From Astragalus membranaceus (lineage: Eukaryota > Streptophyta > Magnoliopsida > Fabales > Fabaceae), in contig CM076848.1 of assembly GCA_039519185.1 (NCBI GenBank), positions 121,410,989-121,474,988 of the forward strand: DNA of 64,000 bases, in the 5' to 3' direction. Shown here piece after piece: positions 22,061-32,785 of this stretch. Position 1 is the first letter of the stretch. Each line of letters begins with the position of its first letter. The position numbers were made by a program, and so were the translations under genes. The notes below the pieces were generated by a model, which searched no databases, was not told the DNA's origin, and worked only from the letters and a program-made list of their open reading frames with translations.

Positions 22061-22116
<56 letters not shown>
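22061..22116. repeat. (CT)28 microsatellite in F 5' LTR
   Basis: There are 28 CT dinucleotides, against about eight at the same place in the 3' LTR (38778-38793). The repeat creates poly-Ser-Leu reading frames that are not genes. Confidence 0.95.
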
Positions 22117-22119
<3 letters not shown>

Positions 22120-22848
22120 CCATTTTCGAATTTTGAAGGAAATGGAGGTTTGTTGATGGTTCAAGCTCAAGGAAGGCTTGGGATGGAGTTTGGCGCGAAC
22201 CCAAGGATGATGGATCGTTGATTGAGGTTCGATTGAAAGATTGGAAGCGAGTTGGGTGATTTGGGGTTTTGTGAATAGTGATTAGAAGTTGGGGAAGATG
22301 ATGAATAGTGTCCGTGGAGAATTTCGGGGAAATCGGTATTTCGGTCAAAATGAGGTTTCGCGATCGAGTGGAAAGCTTTGAAAGCGGAAGTGGTGTCGCC
22401 GGAGCGGGGAATGTTCGTGTGGTTACTCGGTGATTTCGGCTCGATCGTGGATCACGCGTCAAAGGTGAGTTCTACTCACGTTTAGGATTTTATGTTTCGA
22501 ATTAATTAATTAACTGTTTTATCGCTTTTGCTGGACTGGAATATTTCTGGATATTGTCTGTTTCGGGCTAGGAATTAATCGGAGCGAGTCTCGGGTTGAG
22601 TCGTGTTGAAATGGAATTTTTAGTGATTTAATTTCGGAAGATTTTGAGTCAAAAAGCATTATTTTTTAATATGTCGAATTTTGATGAAAATCGAATGTGT
22701 TGAGTCTTTGATTGGATTGGTTGATCGAGCGAGGACGTTGGATATGTTTTTGTACTATTTTGGTGTTAGGACTGGACTGGAACAGGTATCGGAATTGGTC
22801 GGAACGACGAAAATTGGGAAAACGGGATAAAATACAATGCTGTTAAAA

Positions 22849-22962
22849 GCGCACGACCCGTGCGTTTTAGGCGCACGGATCGTGCGGATCTTTCTGTTTC
22901 TGTCTTCAAAAATGCAATACAGGGCGCACGACCCGTGCGTATGGGCGCACGAACCGTGCGCT
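22849..22962 (+). repeat. CpG palindrome module in F 5' LTR
   Basis: There are four copies of the dyad GCGCACGACCCGTGCG or near variants (GCGCACGGATCGTGCG, GCGCACGAACCGTGCG), in two pairs separated by about 55 bp. Each is an inverted repeat around CGCAC..GTGCG. Confidence 0.85.
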
Positions 22963-23259
22963 GTGTTCTGCCCAAGCTTTCCAAACTTGCCCAAAACGAT
23001 CCCGATCGATTCCAATCCTCTTTTAATCCTTTCCTAACCCTTCTATAATGATATTAGGCCTATAATGCCATGATTTTGGGTATGTTTCAAAAGGGTTTCT
23101 AAAATACTTCCGAAGTTAAAATTGTTTCGAAAAACCGAATAATAGTACACGTGTCCGGATATGTTTTATTGATAACAAAACGGACTATGAGTCCTACGTG
23201 ATATGGTTTAACCGACGCGGGATGATTATTAAATATTGTCTAAACCGGTCTACGAGTCA

Positions 23260-23261
<2 letters not shown>

Positions 23262-23297
<36 letters not shown>
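23262..23297. repeat. (AT)n microsatellite in F 5' LTR
   Basis: It has about 18 units, roughly half the length of the corresponding run in the 3' LTR (39939-40011). Confidence 0.9.
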
Positions 23298-23299
<2 letters not shown>

Positions 23300-23527
23300 C
23301 ATCGATTATGGGAAACGGCCCGATACGGGTGTTATGTTCAATTATTGGTTTGAATGTAAATGAACTAAATGTTCATATGATTGTAGATATATATATTATA
23401 TCGAGTTTGGGTGACGACCCATGTTAACATACTAGGCGGGGAAGTCATGATCCCTTACCCTAGGCTCTGAGGCCAATAGCGGAACTGTTATCGGATAGGT
23501 GTTATGTTAAAAGTATTGTACTATGTG

Positions 23528-23684
23528 CGCCGGGAGACGCAAATAGATTGCAGCCGGTGTCACGTAGAAGGGCCTAGGATGCTAGTTCGCCGGGAGACGC
23601 AAATAGATTGCAGCCGGTGTCTTACTAGGTCGAAGCCTTATTGTATGGTCCACCGAGATTAGCAAGCGGATTGCGGTCGGTGTT
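23528..23684 (+). repeat. Hairpin repeats (CRCCG...CGGTG) in F 5' LTR
   Basis: There are two units CGCCGGGAGACGCAAATAG... ending CCGGTG and one variant CACCGAGATTAGCAAGCG... ending TCGGTG. Each has complementary 6-nt ends around a loop of about 20 nt. The 3' LTR has one extra unit (40214-40430). Confidence 0.8.
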
Positions 23685-24095
23685 GTGTCGAATCTTAAAA
23701 ACGTTTTAAAAATGGACCGAGAGTGTTAGTAGGGGTCTCGGTAGAACTCACTGAGATTGTATCTCACTGTTTATATTTTGTGGTTTTACAGAGAAGCAGG
23801 GGGAAAAAGAAAAGGTGAAGAAGCACAGCTAGGTGGTGTGCATATGAAGACGGTGAAGACTTAGTTTTCATTGTTATTGTCTTTCCCTAGAGATTTTTGT
23901 ATTCTCGATTGTATAACTTATATCAGTAAAAGTTGTAAAATCGTTTCTGCTATTTCTTGGTATTTGGATATTGGACTCTAAGTTATGAGTTGTTTTTATT
24001 TATGTTCAATATCTAAAACAGGAAAAATATCTCTGATTATTTTATGTTGGTACACTTGGGTATTTTTACTCGATAAAAATACCGGGGTGTTACAG

Positions 24096-24108
24096 TGGGT
24101 ATCAGAGC
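24096..24108 (+). promoter_or_regulatory. Element F primer-binding site, altered
   Basis: TGGGTATCAGAGC lies just after the LTR end. Relative to TGGTATCAGAGC it has one extra G, which would disturb pairing with the tRNA 3' CCA end. Confidence 0.7.
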
Positions 24109-24237
24109 AGTTCGACCTAGTCGGACTTAGTTTAGGGTTGAGTCGATTCCTTGCTAGTCCTTTTTGTAATTACACTTATGATGCTAAGAGACATTGAGCC
24201 TGATCAACTTAATACTTAGTGCATCATAAGCGGAATT

Positions 24238-25375
24238 ATGGCAGGATGATCAAGATGCAATCCTCGACCACAATCGGAATCTCCAACCAGTGCATCCTCA
24301 GGAAAGGTGACATAACGGTGGAAGTATACACCGCTAAGTTTGAGAAGTTGTCTCAGTTTTACCAAGTGGTAATGTAAGCTTCGGATGACGAACGGAGAAT
24401 GCAGAAGTATAAGACGGGCATAAGTGCTTTTATGATTTATGGTCTCAGTTCTTATACTGCTACCAATAATGTTGCCTTGGTGCAATCATCCTATGTCGCC
24501 GAGGATGATCTCATGGGAAATATGGGAAAGGAAAGAAGGTAGTTGAAATATCAACTCCGAATGCAAAGTCCTAAGATAATTTCATCAAAGGAAAAGCAGA
24601 TGCAATTCTTTGATTCTTCAAAGGTCAGAAGATGTCCTAACTGTGGAAAGCCTCACAGCGGTGATTGCAAGTGAAGATCTAATCGGTGCTATTATAGAAA
24701 TGTAGTGGGTCACTATGGTAAAGAGTGCCCCGTAAGGAAAAGTTCCAAGGAGTCACAAGCAGCTTCAAGGCAAGGACGAGTCAACACTTTGGATGCTCAG
24801 ACAGTTACAACTGCTGACCGGGTACTGAGGGGTATGGAATCTCCTTTCAATAACTCCGTCAGTATATTATACGATTCGGGTGCAACCCATTGTTTTATAG
24901 CACAAGCATGTGTAGATCGGTTTGGATTAGCATGGTCCCCGCTATCCGAGTCGATAACTGTTTTAAACTGCTGCTAAGGGTCGTGTCCAGACATAATCTT
25001 TGTATCGGATTGTCTACTTGTCATAGGAGGTAGAAATTTCGTTGTAGAACTTATTGTTTGCCTATGAGAAGTGTGGACACCATTTTGGGTATGAATTGGA
25101 TGACTGCAAATCATGTTGCAATCGACTGTGTTAATCAACTATCAGTTCCTCTTCAGAATCAGTTGAATTGTCTAGGACAAATTCTGAAGCGGTTACCTAG
25201 TTCACCTTAGATGGTCAATCTTCATTCCAAGGTGCGGGAGCACATGTTAGTATGTTATCTGCATCCACTGGAACTAGTATTAGATTTATCATCTGTACAA
25301 GTTGTGAATGACTTTTTGGGTGTTCTCTGGATGTTTTTCTGGATGAAGTTTCTTCTGTACATCCAGAGCGAGAGG
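24238..25375 (+). pseudogene. gag-pol: Element F gag-protease relic
   Basis: ATGGCAGG at 24238 matches the gag starts of J and H, but the frame breaks at once. A capsid fragment follows (AKFEKLSQFYQ-like, about 24330-24370). At about 24625-24700 there is CPNCGKPHSGDC, a stop, then a second knuckle with its second Cys changed (CYYRNVVGHYGKEC). An open stretch at 24705-24977 encodes a linker and protease motif LYDSGATHCFIA. After a frameshift, VVNDFLGV-like sequence leads to the RT N-terminus, where E inserts at 25376. Multiple stops, deletions and frameshifts exclude function. Confidence 0.82.
25371..25375. repeat. Target-site duplication of E, left copy (AGAGG)
   Basis: AGAGG stands before the TG of E and recurs at 35675-35679. 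Across the insertion the F pol frame matches H (REVEFS). Confidence 0.95.
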
Positions 25376-25890
25376 TGTAACACCCTAAATGATTTAATTA
25401 AGTAATTGATTAAATTATTTAAAGTGTTGCACTAATTTTTGATTAAATTATAATAGAGCATTTTATTTAATTGAAGGGGATGGCGTTGGAAATACCGGAA
25501 CTGCAAGTAATGGCCCAAGAAGCCCAAGCCCGTTGGCTTAGGCGCTCCTTAGGCGCTGGGGGTCTAGGTTTCGCCTCAGTTGTGCCAAAAGAGAGAAAGA
25601 AATCGAAGGAGAGGAGAAGAGAAAGAAAAAGGCGATCTCAAGCTAAGGAGTTAGGGTTTCGTTCATCTTGATCCTAGGTAAGAGTTCCTAGTCCTTTTCT
25701 TATTCGATTTTCCTTCTCTTTCAAGTGTTTAAGTTTTCGGTTTCCTAACCCTTTCTATTGTTGATCAATTCGTGATGGTCCAAGAGAGAGAGAGAGGACG
25801 CGAATCGTGAGAGAGGAAAGAAGAAGGAGAAGATTCCTTGTTGTGGTGGTTTGTCGGTGCTTCGGTGGAAAGAGCTCTATTTTCGGCATA

Positions 25891-25902
25891 ATCAAGGTAA
25901 GG
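25891..25902 (+). promoter_or_regulatory. Possible 5' splice donor in E 5' LTR
   Basis: ATCAAG|GTAAGG is a near-consensus plant donor (GT at 25897-25898). The matching acceptor would end at 28377, giving an intron of about 2.48 kb that removes most of the LTR leader and the primer site from gag-pol mRNA. Inferred from sequence and from recurrence in other elements. Confidence 0.45.
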
Positions 25903-26420
25903 GGAGTCTCACTCTATAATAGAGAGTATAATAGGTTGTATGTAGATCATAGGGTCTTATTTGATGTTGTTTGATAATTATTTGATTGTTTGGGTTGGTT
26001 GAAATTAAAGGATTGTATGATGCAATCGATTCCCTATGCTAAGGTTAGGATTTCATGTTTTGATTTTGTGCCTTGTTGTGTTCGTAATGTATAATTGTGA
26101 AATTGAAGTTGTTGGTATGAGCATAATATGTTTTATGATTGTTGTTGTGATTTGATTTAGAAAAGAAATTAAGAATTTGATGTTTGGTGGGTGTTGGGAC
26201 GCATGGGGCGCCAAGTGCCTAGGGGAAATGGCGCCCTGTGTACTGTAGCAGTGGGCTTGTGTGGTGTTGTGAATGGTGTTTGCTGTTCTGGGCGCCAAGT
26301 TGCTGGGAAACAGGCGCCTGGGCACTGTTCTGGCGCCTGGGGTGGCGCCAAGGTGCTGCCTGTGTCTAGACAAGGCGCACAAATGGTGTTTTTGGGCAAA
26401 ACTCAGTTTTCTAAACATAT

Positions 26421-27263
26421 TTTCCCGAGCCAAATTTTGTATTCACGTGACCAAATCTTATTTAAAACATTTTGGCTAGAGTGGTTTCAGTTGTTCACGC
26501 ACCATTTTGAAATTGTCCTAGAGGGCATTGTTTTGACTACGTTTATGGTGCCTAGGAGTGTGCTGTGAGTTCTAAGCAGATTTTCCCGAGCCAAATTTTG
26601 TATTCACCTGCCCAAATTGTATTTTAAGCACTGTGGCTAAAGATTTTTCTGTTTTGCACGCGTTGTTTTGAAATGGTCCTATTGGGCATAGTTTTAGCTT
26701 GTGTAAAGGGGGCTTTGTGTGCAAATCAATTTCTAAGCAGATTTTCCCGAGCCAAATTTTGTATTCACCTGCCCAAATTGTATTTTAAGCACTGTGGCTA
26801 AAGAATTTTCTGTTTTTCACGCGTTGTTTTGAAATGGTCCTATTGGGCATAGTTTTAGCTTGTGTAAAGTGGGCTTTGTGTGCAAATCAATTTCTAAGCA
26901 GATTTTCCCGAGCCAAATTTTGTATTCACCTGCCCAAATTGTATTTTAAGCACTGTGGCTAAAGAATTTTCTGTTTTGCACGCGTTGTTTTGAAATGGTC
27001 CTATTGGGCATAGTTTTAGCTTGTGTAAAGTGGGCTTGGTGTGCAAATCAATTTCTAAGCAGATTTTCCCGAGCCAAATTTTGTATTCACCTGCCCAAAT
27101 TGTATTTTAAGCACTGTGGCTAAAGAATTTTCTGTTTTGCACGCGTTGTTTTGAAATGGTCCTATTGGGCATAGTTTTAGCTTGTGTAAAGGGGGCTTTT
27201 GTGTGCAAGTCAATTTCTAAGCAGATTTTCCCGAGCCAAATTTTGTATTCACCTGACCAAATT
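26421..27263 (+). repeat. 161-bp tandem repeat in E 5' LTR, about five copies
   Basis: TTTCCCGAGCC begins at 26421, 26582, 26743, 26904, 27065 and 27227. Inner copies share AAGCACTGTGGCTAAAG and GAAATGGTCCTATTGGGC and are almost identical; the outer ones diverge. Confidence 0.93.
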
Positions 27264-28267
27264 CCATTTTGAACGTTTTGGCTAGAGCGGTTTTAAGTTT
27301 TCAGGTGGCCTACTCGGTTTGGTCCTTGTGAGGGGTTCTAGTCCTCTAGTTGAGTTTAGTCCTAGAGACGTGGTTGAGATGAGATAATAAATGAGTTGAT
27401 TTATGATATCGTGGGGATATGGGCTATGGGGGCCAGAGTCATGGGGACTCAATTGATTGATGATGAGGCAATGGGAGCTATAACTAATGATTAATAAAGA
27501 GGTGATATATGATGTATGGACTATGTTGTTAAGAATTGTGAATGTGATCTTTGTCATGGAGTCTCATGCATACATAAGGCTGAGGTCTGAGTTTATATAG
27601 TAATGATAAGGCTGCGGTCTGAGTTCTATTTTGTGATGATAAGGCTGCGGTCTGAGTTTGATATTATGATGATGAGGCTGCGGTCTGGGAAAATGGTACC
27701 ACATGCATAACTGTATTGCATACATTCTCATAATAAGTATGCGAGTTGTTGGTTGTATGAACTATGCCACTGTGTGACTGTATGAGTGTGTCACTATGAT
27801 AAAATATACTTCTTATTATAGTCTTTATTATGTGGTTTGAGACTCACCCTTCTGTTGTTGTTTACCATAGGTAGTCCTGAGTGAAGGCTTACTCCCTTCA
27901 TTCCCGAGTCGGTCTGCTCTGATACGTGACACCTAGGGGGTGGGCTTTGGATTCTAGTGTTATTCATTTGCTGTTGAATTTTTATATGCATTGATTTAAT
28001 GATTTTGATGAGGCTGTTGTTCGGCACTTTTGAGATTATGTTATTTTCCGCTGCGAGACATTCATTTCCTAGTGTGTGGGTTTTATTGATGAATTCTTGA
28101 GTATTCCATCCCATTTAAGGGTGTTGCGTATTATAAAGATGTAATGAACGCTTATGCTGATTTTGTCGTTGTTAGATTAAAGTTATGTGTAGCATTCCAT
28201 TGAAATGAAATTTTGAAACTCTGATTTCTTACAAATAATAGCCGGGTAGAATGGGGTGTTACATTAG

Positions 28268-28279
28268 TGGTATCAGAGC
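28268..28279 (+). promoter_or_regulatory. Element E primer-binding site
   Basis: TGGTATCAGAGC stands 4 nt after the LTR end, initiator tRNA-Met type. Confidence 0.92.
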
Positions 28280-28365
28280 AAAAGTTCGGTCTGTCCGACC
28301 AAGTGTGTCTGTCTGTCATATTGTGTATGACAATTAGGTGTTTTTAATTTAGTTCTGAATTGTCG

Positions 28366-28377
28366 TTTATGCTGCAG
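28366..28377 (+). promoter_or_regulatory. Possible 3' splice acceptor before gag (E)
   Basis: TTTATGCTGCAG ends 12 nt before the gag ATG (28390), as in A. Confidence 0.42.
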
Positions 28378-28389
28378 TGCTAGGTTGAT

Positions 28390-31300
28390 ATGGCTAGAAG
28401 GGATGATGCTGCTTTGGCTGCTGCTCTGCAAGCCATAGCCCAAGCTGTTGGAAATCAACACACTGCTGCTGATATGAATGCCCGTAACCTGGCAACGTTT
28501 CAGAGGGAAAACCCACCCACCTTCAAGGGTCGGTATGATCCCGATGGAGCCTTGTCGTGGTTGAATGAGATAGAGAGGATATTCCGTGTTATGGAGTGCA
28601 CTGCTGCCCAGCAAGTGAAGTTTGGGACGCACATGCTGGCGGAAGAGGCTGACAAGTGGTGGTTAGGGATGCTGCATAGGTTGAACACTGCTGGTGAAGA
28701 GGTTACTTGGGAAGTCTACACAAGGGAATTTAAAAGAAAGTATTACCCTGAAGACGTTCGGGCCAAGAAAGAGGTAGAATTCTTAGAATTGAAACAGGGA
28801 AATAAGACGGTGGCTGAGTATGCAGCCAGATTTGAAGAGCTGGCCCAATTTTGTCCTTACTACGCCAATGATGCTGATTCAGAGTTCTCCAAGTGTGTGA
28901 AATTTGAGAGTGGCCTGCGACCTGATATTAAGAAGGCAAATGGATATCATGAGATACGAGATTTTGCTAGACTAGTTGACAAGAGTAGGATTTATGAAGA
29001 GGACAGTTCTGCTGCCTACAAGATTGGGAAAGAGAAAAGGAATACTCAGTTTAGGGGAAAACCCTATGATATGGCTGGAGGTAAAGATAAGTGGAAGGCA
29101 GGTGCTGGTAAGAGATCTTCTGAAGGTAAGAAGCCTAGTGGGGGAGGTGCACCCGCTGATATGGTGTGTTACACGTGTGGCAAGCCGGGTCACAAAAGCT
29201 TCGAGTGCAAGACTGGAGTAATGTGTTACCGTTGTGGGAAGAAAGGTCATATGGCGTCTGACTGTGATCGTAAGGAATCAGTGTGTTTCAATTGTGGTGA
29301 AGCTGGTCACTTTAGTTCTAAGTGTACCAAACCAAAGAAAGAGAAGTCCAGTGGGAGAGTTTTCGCACTAGCAGGTTCAGAGGGACCCAACGAGATTAGA
29401 GGTACTTGTTTTATTTATGGTACCCCTTTAGTTGCTATAGTTGATACTGGTGCTACGCATTCTTTTATTGCTGCTGTTTGTGCTGAAAAGTTAAATTTAG
29501 TATTGTCTGCTATGAAGAGGGAAATGGTTATCGACACTCCAGCTAAGGGTTCGGTGACTACTTCTCTATTGTGTGCTAAGTGTCCTCTGTCAGTCTTCGG
29601 CAGGGATTTTCTGGTTGATCTTATATGTTTGCCTTTGGGTGGATTGGATGTTATTCTTGGTATGGACTGGTTAGTAGATAACCATGTGCATATCAACTGT
29701 TTCAGCAAGTCTGTGAGTTTCTTTCCTCCTGGGGAGGAAAAGTCTGTTTTGTTGTCTGGGGATCAGCTGCATAAGGTAATAAAGGATGGTGGTCAACTAT
29801 TTGCTTTGATGGCGTCTATGTCTGCTGAAAACCAAGCCATAGTTGAAGAGTTGCAGGTGGTATGTGAGTTCCCTGAAGTGTTCCCTGATGAGATTCCTAG
29901 CGTGCCACCAGAGAGGGAAGTAGAGTTTGGGATTGACCTTGTGCCTGGTACTAGGCCTGTGTCCATGGCACCGTACCGGATGTCAGCTTCTGAGTTATCC
30001 GAGTTGAAGAAGCAGTTGGAAGAGTTACTTGAAAAGAAATTTGTGAGGCCTAGTGTGTCACCATGGGGAGCTCCGGTTTTGTTAGTAAAGAAGAAAGATG
30101 GAAGTATGCGCCTGTGTGTGGATTATAGACAGTTGAACAAGGTGACTATCAAAAACAAGTACCCTCTTCCGAGAATTGATGATCTAATGGACCAGCTGGT
30201 GGGTGCTAAGGTTTTTAGTAAAATTGATTTGAGGTCAGGGTATCATCAGATTAAAGTAAAAGACGAAGACGTCCAGAAGACAGCATTTCGAACGAGATAT
30301 GGACATTATGAGTACTCTGATGCCGTTTGGTGTCACCAATGCACCAGGGGTGTTCATGGAGTACATGAACCGTATCTTCCATATCTACTTGGATCAGTTT
30401 GTAGTAGTTTTCATAGATGATATTCTGGTATACTCTAAATCTGAAGAGGAGCATGCAGAGCACTTGAGATTGGTGCTTGAGGTGTTGAAAGAGAAGAAGC
30501 TTTATGCTAAGTTGTCCAAATGCGAGTTCTGGCTGCGTGAGGTAAGCTTTTTGGGTCACATTATTTCTAGTGATGGCATAGCTGTAGACCCAGCCAAGGT
30601 TGATGCAGTGTTACAGTGGGAAAGCCCAAAGTCTGCGACTGAGATCAGGAGTTTCTTGGGGTTGGCTGGTTACTACAGGAGGTTCATTGAGGGTTTCTCG
30701 AAGCTAGCCCTTCCGTTGACTCAATTGACGTGTAAGGGGAGAGTTTTTGTGTGGGATGCTAAGTGTGAAGAGAGCTTCCAAGAGTTGAAGAGGAGATTGA
30801 CAACATCTCCGGTGTTAGTGTTGCCCGTGCCGGATCAACCGTTTGTGGTATATTGTGATGCTTCCAAAATGGGCTTGGGAGGCGTATTGATGCAGGATGG
30901 GAAGGTAGTTGCTTATGCGTCCAGACAGTTGCGGACACATGAGAAGAACTATCCAACTCATGATTTGGAATTGGCTGCTATTGTGTTTGTGCTGAAGATT
31001 TGGAGGCACTATTTTTATGGCACTAGATTCGAGGTATTCAGCGACCACAAGAGTTTGAAATACTTGTTTGATCAGAAGGAGCTGAATATGAGACAGAGGC
31101 GTTGGTTAGAGCTGCTGAAAGACTATGATTTTGGCTTAAACTATCACCCCGGCAAAGCTAATGTCGTGGCTGATGCTTTAAGTCGAAAGACCTTGCATAT
31201 GTCAGCAATGATGGTAAAAGAGTTGGAGTTGATTGAGCAATTCCGTGATATGAGTCTGGTTTGTGAAGTGACACCGCAGAGTGTTAAGCTGGGTATGCTG

Positions 31301-32773
31301 AGGATTGGGAATGACTTCTTGGTTAGTATCAGAGACGCCCAGAAATTAGATGTGAAGCTGGTTGACTTGTTGGTTGCGGGTGATCAGGATGTGGATGGGG
31401 ATTTCAGGTTGGATTCCCAAGGTGTGTTGAGATTCAGAGATAGGATTTGTGTTCCCGACGATAATGAGATGAAGAAGATGATCCTTGAGGAGAGTCATAG
31501 GAGCAAGCTGAGTATTCATCCAGGGGCTACAAAGATGTATCATGACTTGAAGAAGTTATTCTGGTGGCCTGGTATGAAGAAAGATGTGGCACAGTTTGTG
31601 TATGCCTGTTTGACTTGCCAGAAGTCAAAGGTTGAGCACCAGAAGCCTGCGGGGTTGATGCAACCTTTAGATGTTCCGGAATGGAAATGGGATAGCATTT
31701 CCATGGATTTTGTGACTGGGTTACCAAGAACCGTTCGGGGATTTGATTCTATTTGGGTGATCGTGGATAGGTTGACGAAGTCTGCTCACTTCCTTCCTAT
31801 CAACATCACGTATCCGGTATTGAGATTGGCCGAGATATATATTCAGGTGATTGTGAAGTTGCATGGTGTCCCGAAGAGTATTGTATCTGACAGAGATCCG
31901 AGGTTTACTTCGGAGTTTTGGGGGAGCTTGTAGGAGGCATTGGGGTCCAGATTGAGGTTGAGTTCAGCCTATCATCCTCAGACTGATGGGCAGACAGAGA
32001 GAACCATTCAGTCATTGGAGGACTTATTGAGATCGTGTGTTTTAGAGCAGGGAGGTGCGTGGGATACACATCTTTCGTTGATTGAGTTCACTTACAACAA
32101 CAGCTACCATTCGAGTATAGGGATGGCTCCTTACGAGGCACTGTAAGGGCGGAGGTGTAGAACTCCTCTGTGTTGGCATGAGTCTGGCGAGAGTGTTGTT
32201 CTTGGACCTGAATTGGTGAGAGAGACTACAGAGAAGATAAAAATGATCAGGGAGAAAATGAAAGAGTCTCAAAGTCGGCAAAAGAGTTACCATGATAGAA
32301 GGAGAAAAGACTTGGAATTTCGGGCTGTGGAGCATGTTTTCTTGAGGGTCACGCCTATGGCTGGTGTTGGGCGTGCACTGAAAGCAAAGAAGTTGACTCC
32401 TAGATTTATTGGACCGTACCAGATCACCGAGAGGGTTGGAAAGGTTGCTTATAGGGTGGCTTTACCGCCTAACCTTTCGAACTTGCACGACGTATTTCAC
32501 GTGTCGCAACTTCGGAAGTATATTCCGGACCCGTCTCATGTGATCCATATGGATAATGTTGAGGTGCGAGATAATCTCACTGTGGAGACTATGCCAGTGA
32601 GGATTGATGATAGAGAAGTGAAGGTGCTGAGGGGGAAAAACATTGCTTTAGTAAAGGTGGTGTGGTTGGGAGCTACTGGTGAGAACATGACTTGGGAGCT
32701 GGAGAGTAGGATGCGGGAATCCTATCCAGAGCTATTTGACTCAGGTATGAATTTCGAGGACGAAATTTCCTAA
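28390..32773 (+). pseudogene. gag-pol: Element E gag-pol polyprotein, three lesions
   Basis: The ATG at 28390 (MARRDDAALAAAL) opens Gag with PPTFKGRYDPDGALSWL and FGTHMLAEEADKWW. Three knuckles follow: CYTCGKPGHKSFEC, CYRCGKKGHMASDC and CFNCGEAGHFSSKC (about residues 260-320). Protease is IVDTGATHSF (about 350). RT begins normally, but a 2-bp deletion near 30319 (TACTCTGATG where A has TATTCAGTGATG) shifts the frame after residue 643. In the new frame FIDDILVYS, RNase H (YCDASKMGLGG) and integrase (HRSKLSIHPG, MDFVTGLP, SDRDPRFTS) are intact until TAG at 31931 and TAA at 32144. The rest is open to the tail TWELESRMRESYPELF and the stop at 32771. All three lesions are single events; otherwise full length. 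Confidence 0.92.
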
Positions 32774-32785
32774 GTGGGGGAGAGT
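32772..32785 (+). promoter_or_regulatory. Element E polypurine tract
   Basis: AAGTGGGGGAGAGT directly precedes the 3' LTR and is the same as in A and C. Confidence 0.92.

Larger units (their letters stand above)
21606..24094 (+). repeat. Element F 5' LTR (2489 bp)
   Basis: The left tip is damaged; it ends ACCGGGGTGTTACA. It holds TATATATA near 21815, a GA-rich tract (21846-21962), (CT)28 (22061-22116), a strong donor-like AAAGGTGAGT (22461-22470), a CpG palindrome block (22849-22962), an (AT)n run (23262-23297), hairpin repeats (23528-23684) and CTCTGAT at 24031-24037. Confidence 0.92.
25376..28263 (+). repeat. Element E 5' LTR (2888 bp)
   Basis: It runs TGTAACACCC to GGGTGTTACA. Order: AT-rich U3, GA-rich tracts (25590-25640, 25781-25835), strong donor-like CAAGGTAAGG (25894-25902), GGCGCC block (26207-26377), 161-bp tandem array (26421-27263), repeated GGCTGCGGTCTGAG (27580-27690), GCTCTGATAC (27916-27925) and CTCTGAT (28219-28225). 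The 66-codon frame at 25471-25671 lies in the presumed first exon but looks incidental. Confidence 0.94.

Noticed and set aside
21863..22462. 199-codon minus-strand frame in F LTR
   Set aside because: It reads through the CT repeat and the GA-rich leader; the frame is not kept in the right LTR, where the repeat is shorter.
26053..26568. Open frames of about 125 codons in the E LTR (also 33465-33986)
   Set aside because: Created by the GGCGCC block and tandem repeat; duplicated only because the LTR is duplicated, with small frame differences.
26421..27263. Regularly spaced repeats that could be mistaken for a CRISPR array
   Set aside because: Units of 161 bp are contiguous, without variable spacers, inside a plant LTR.
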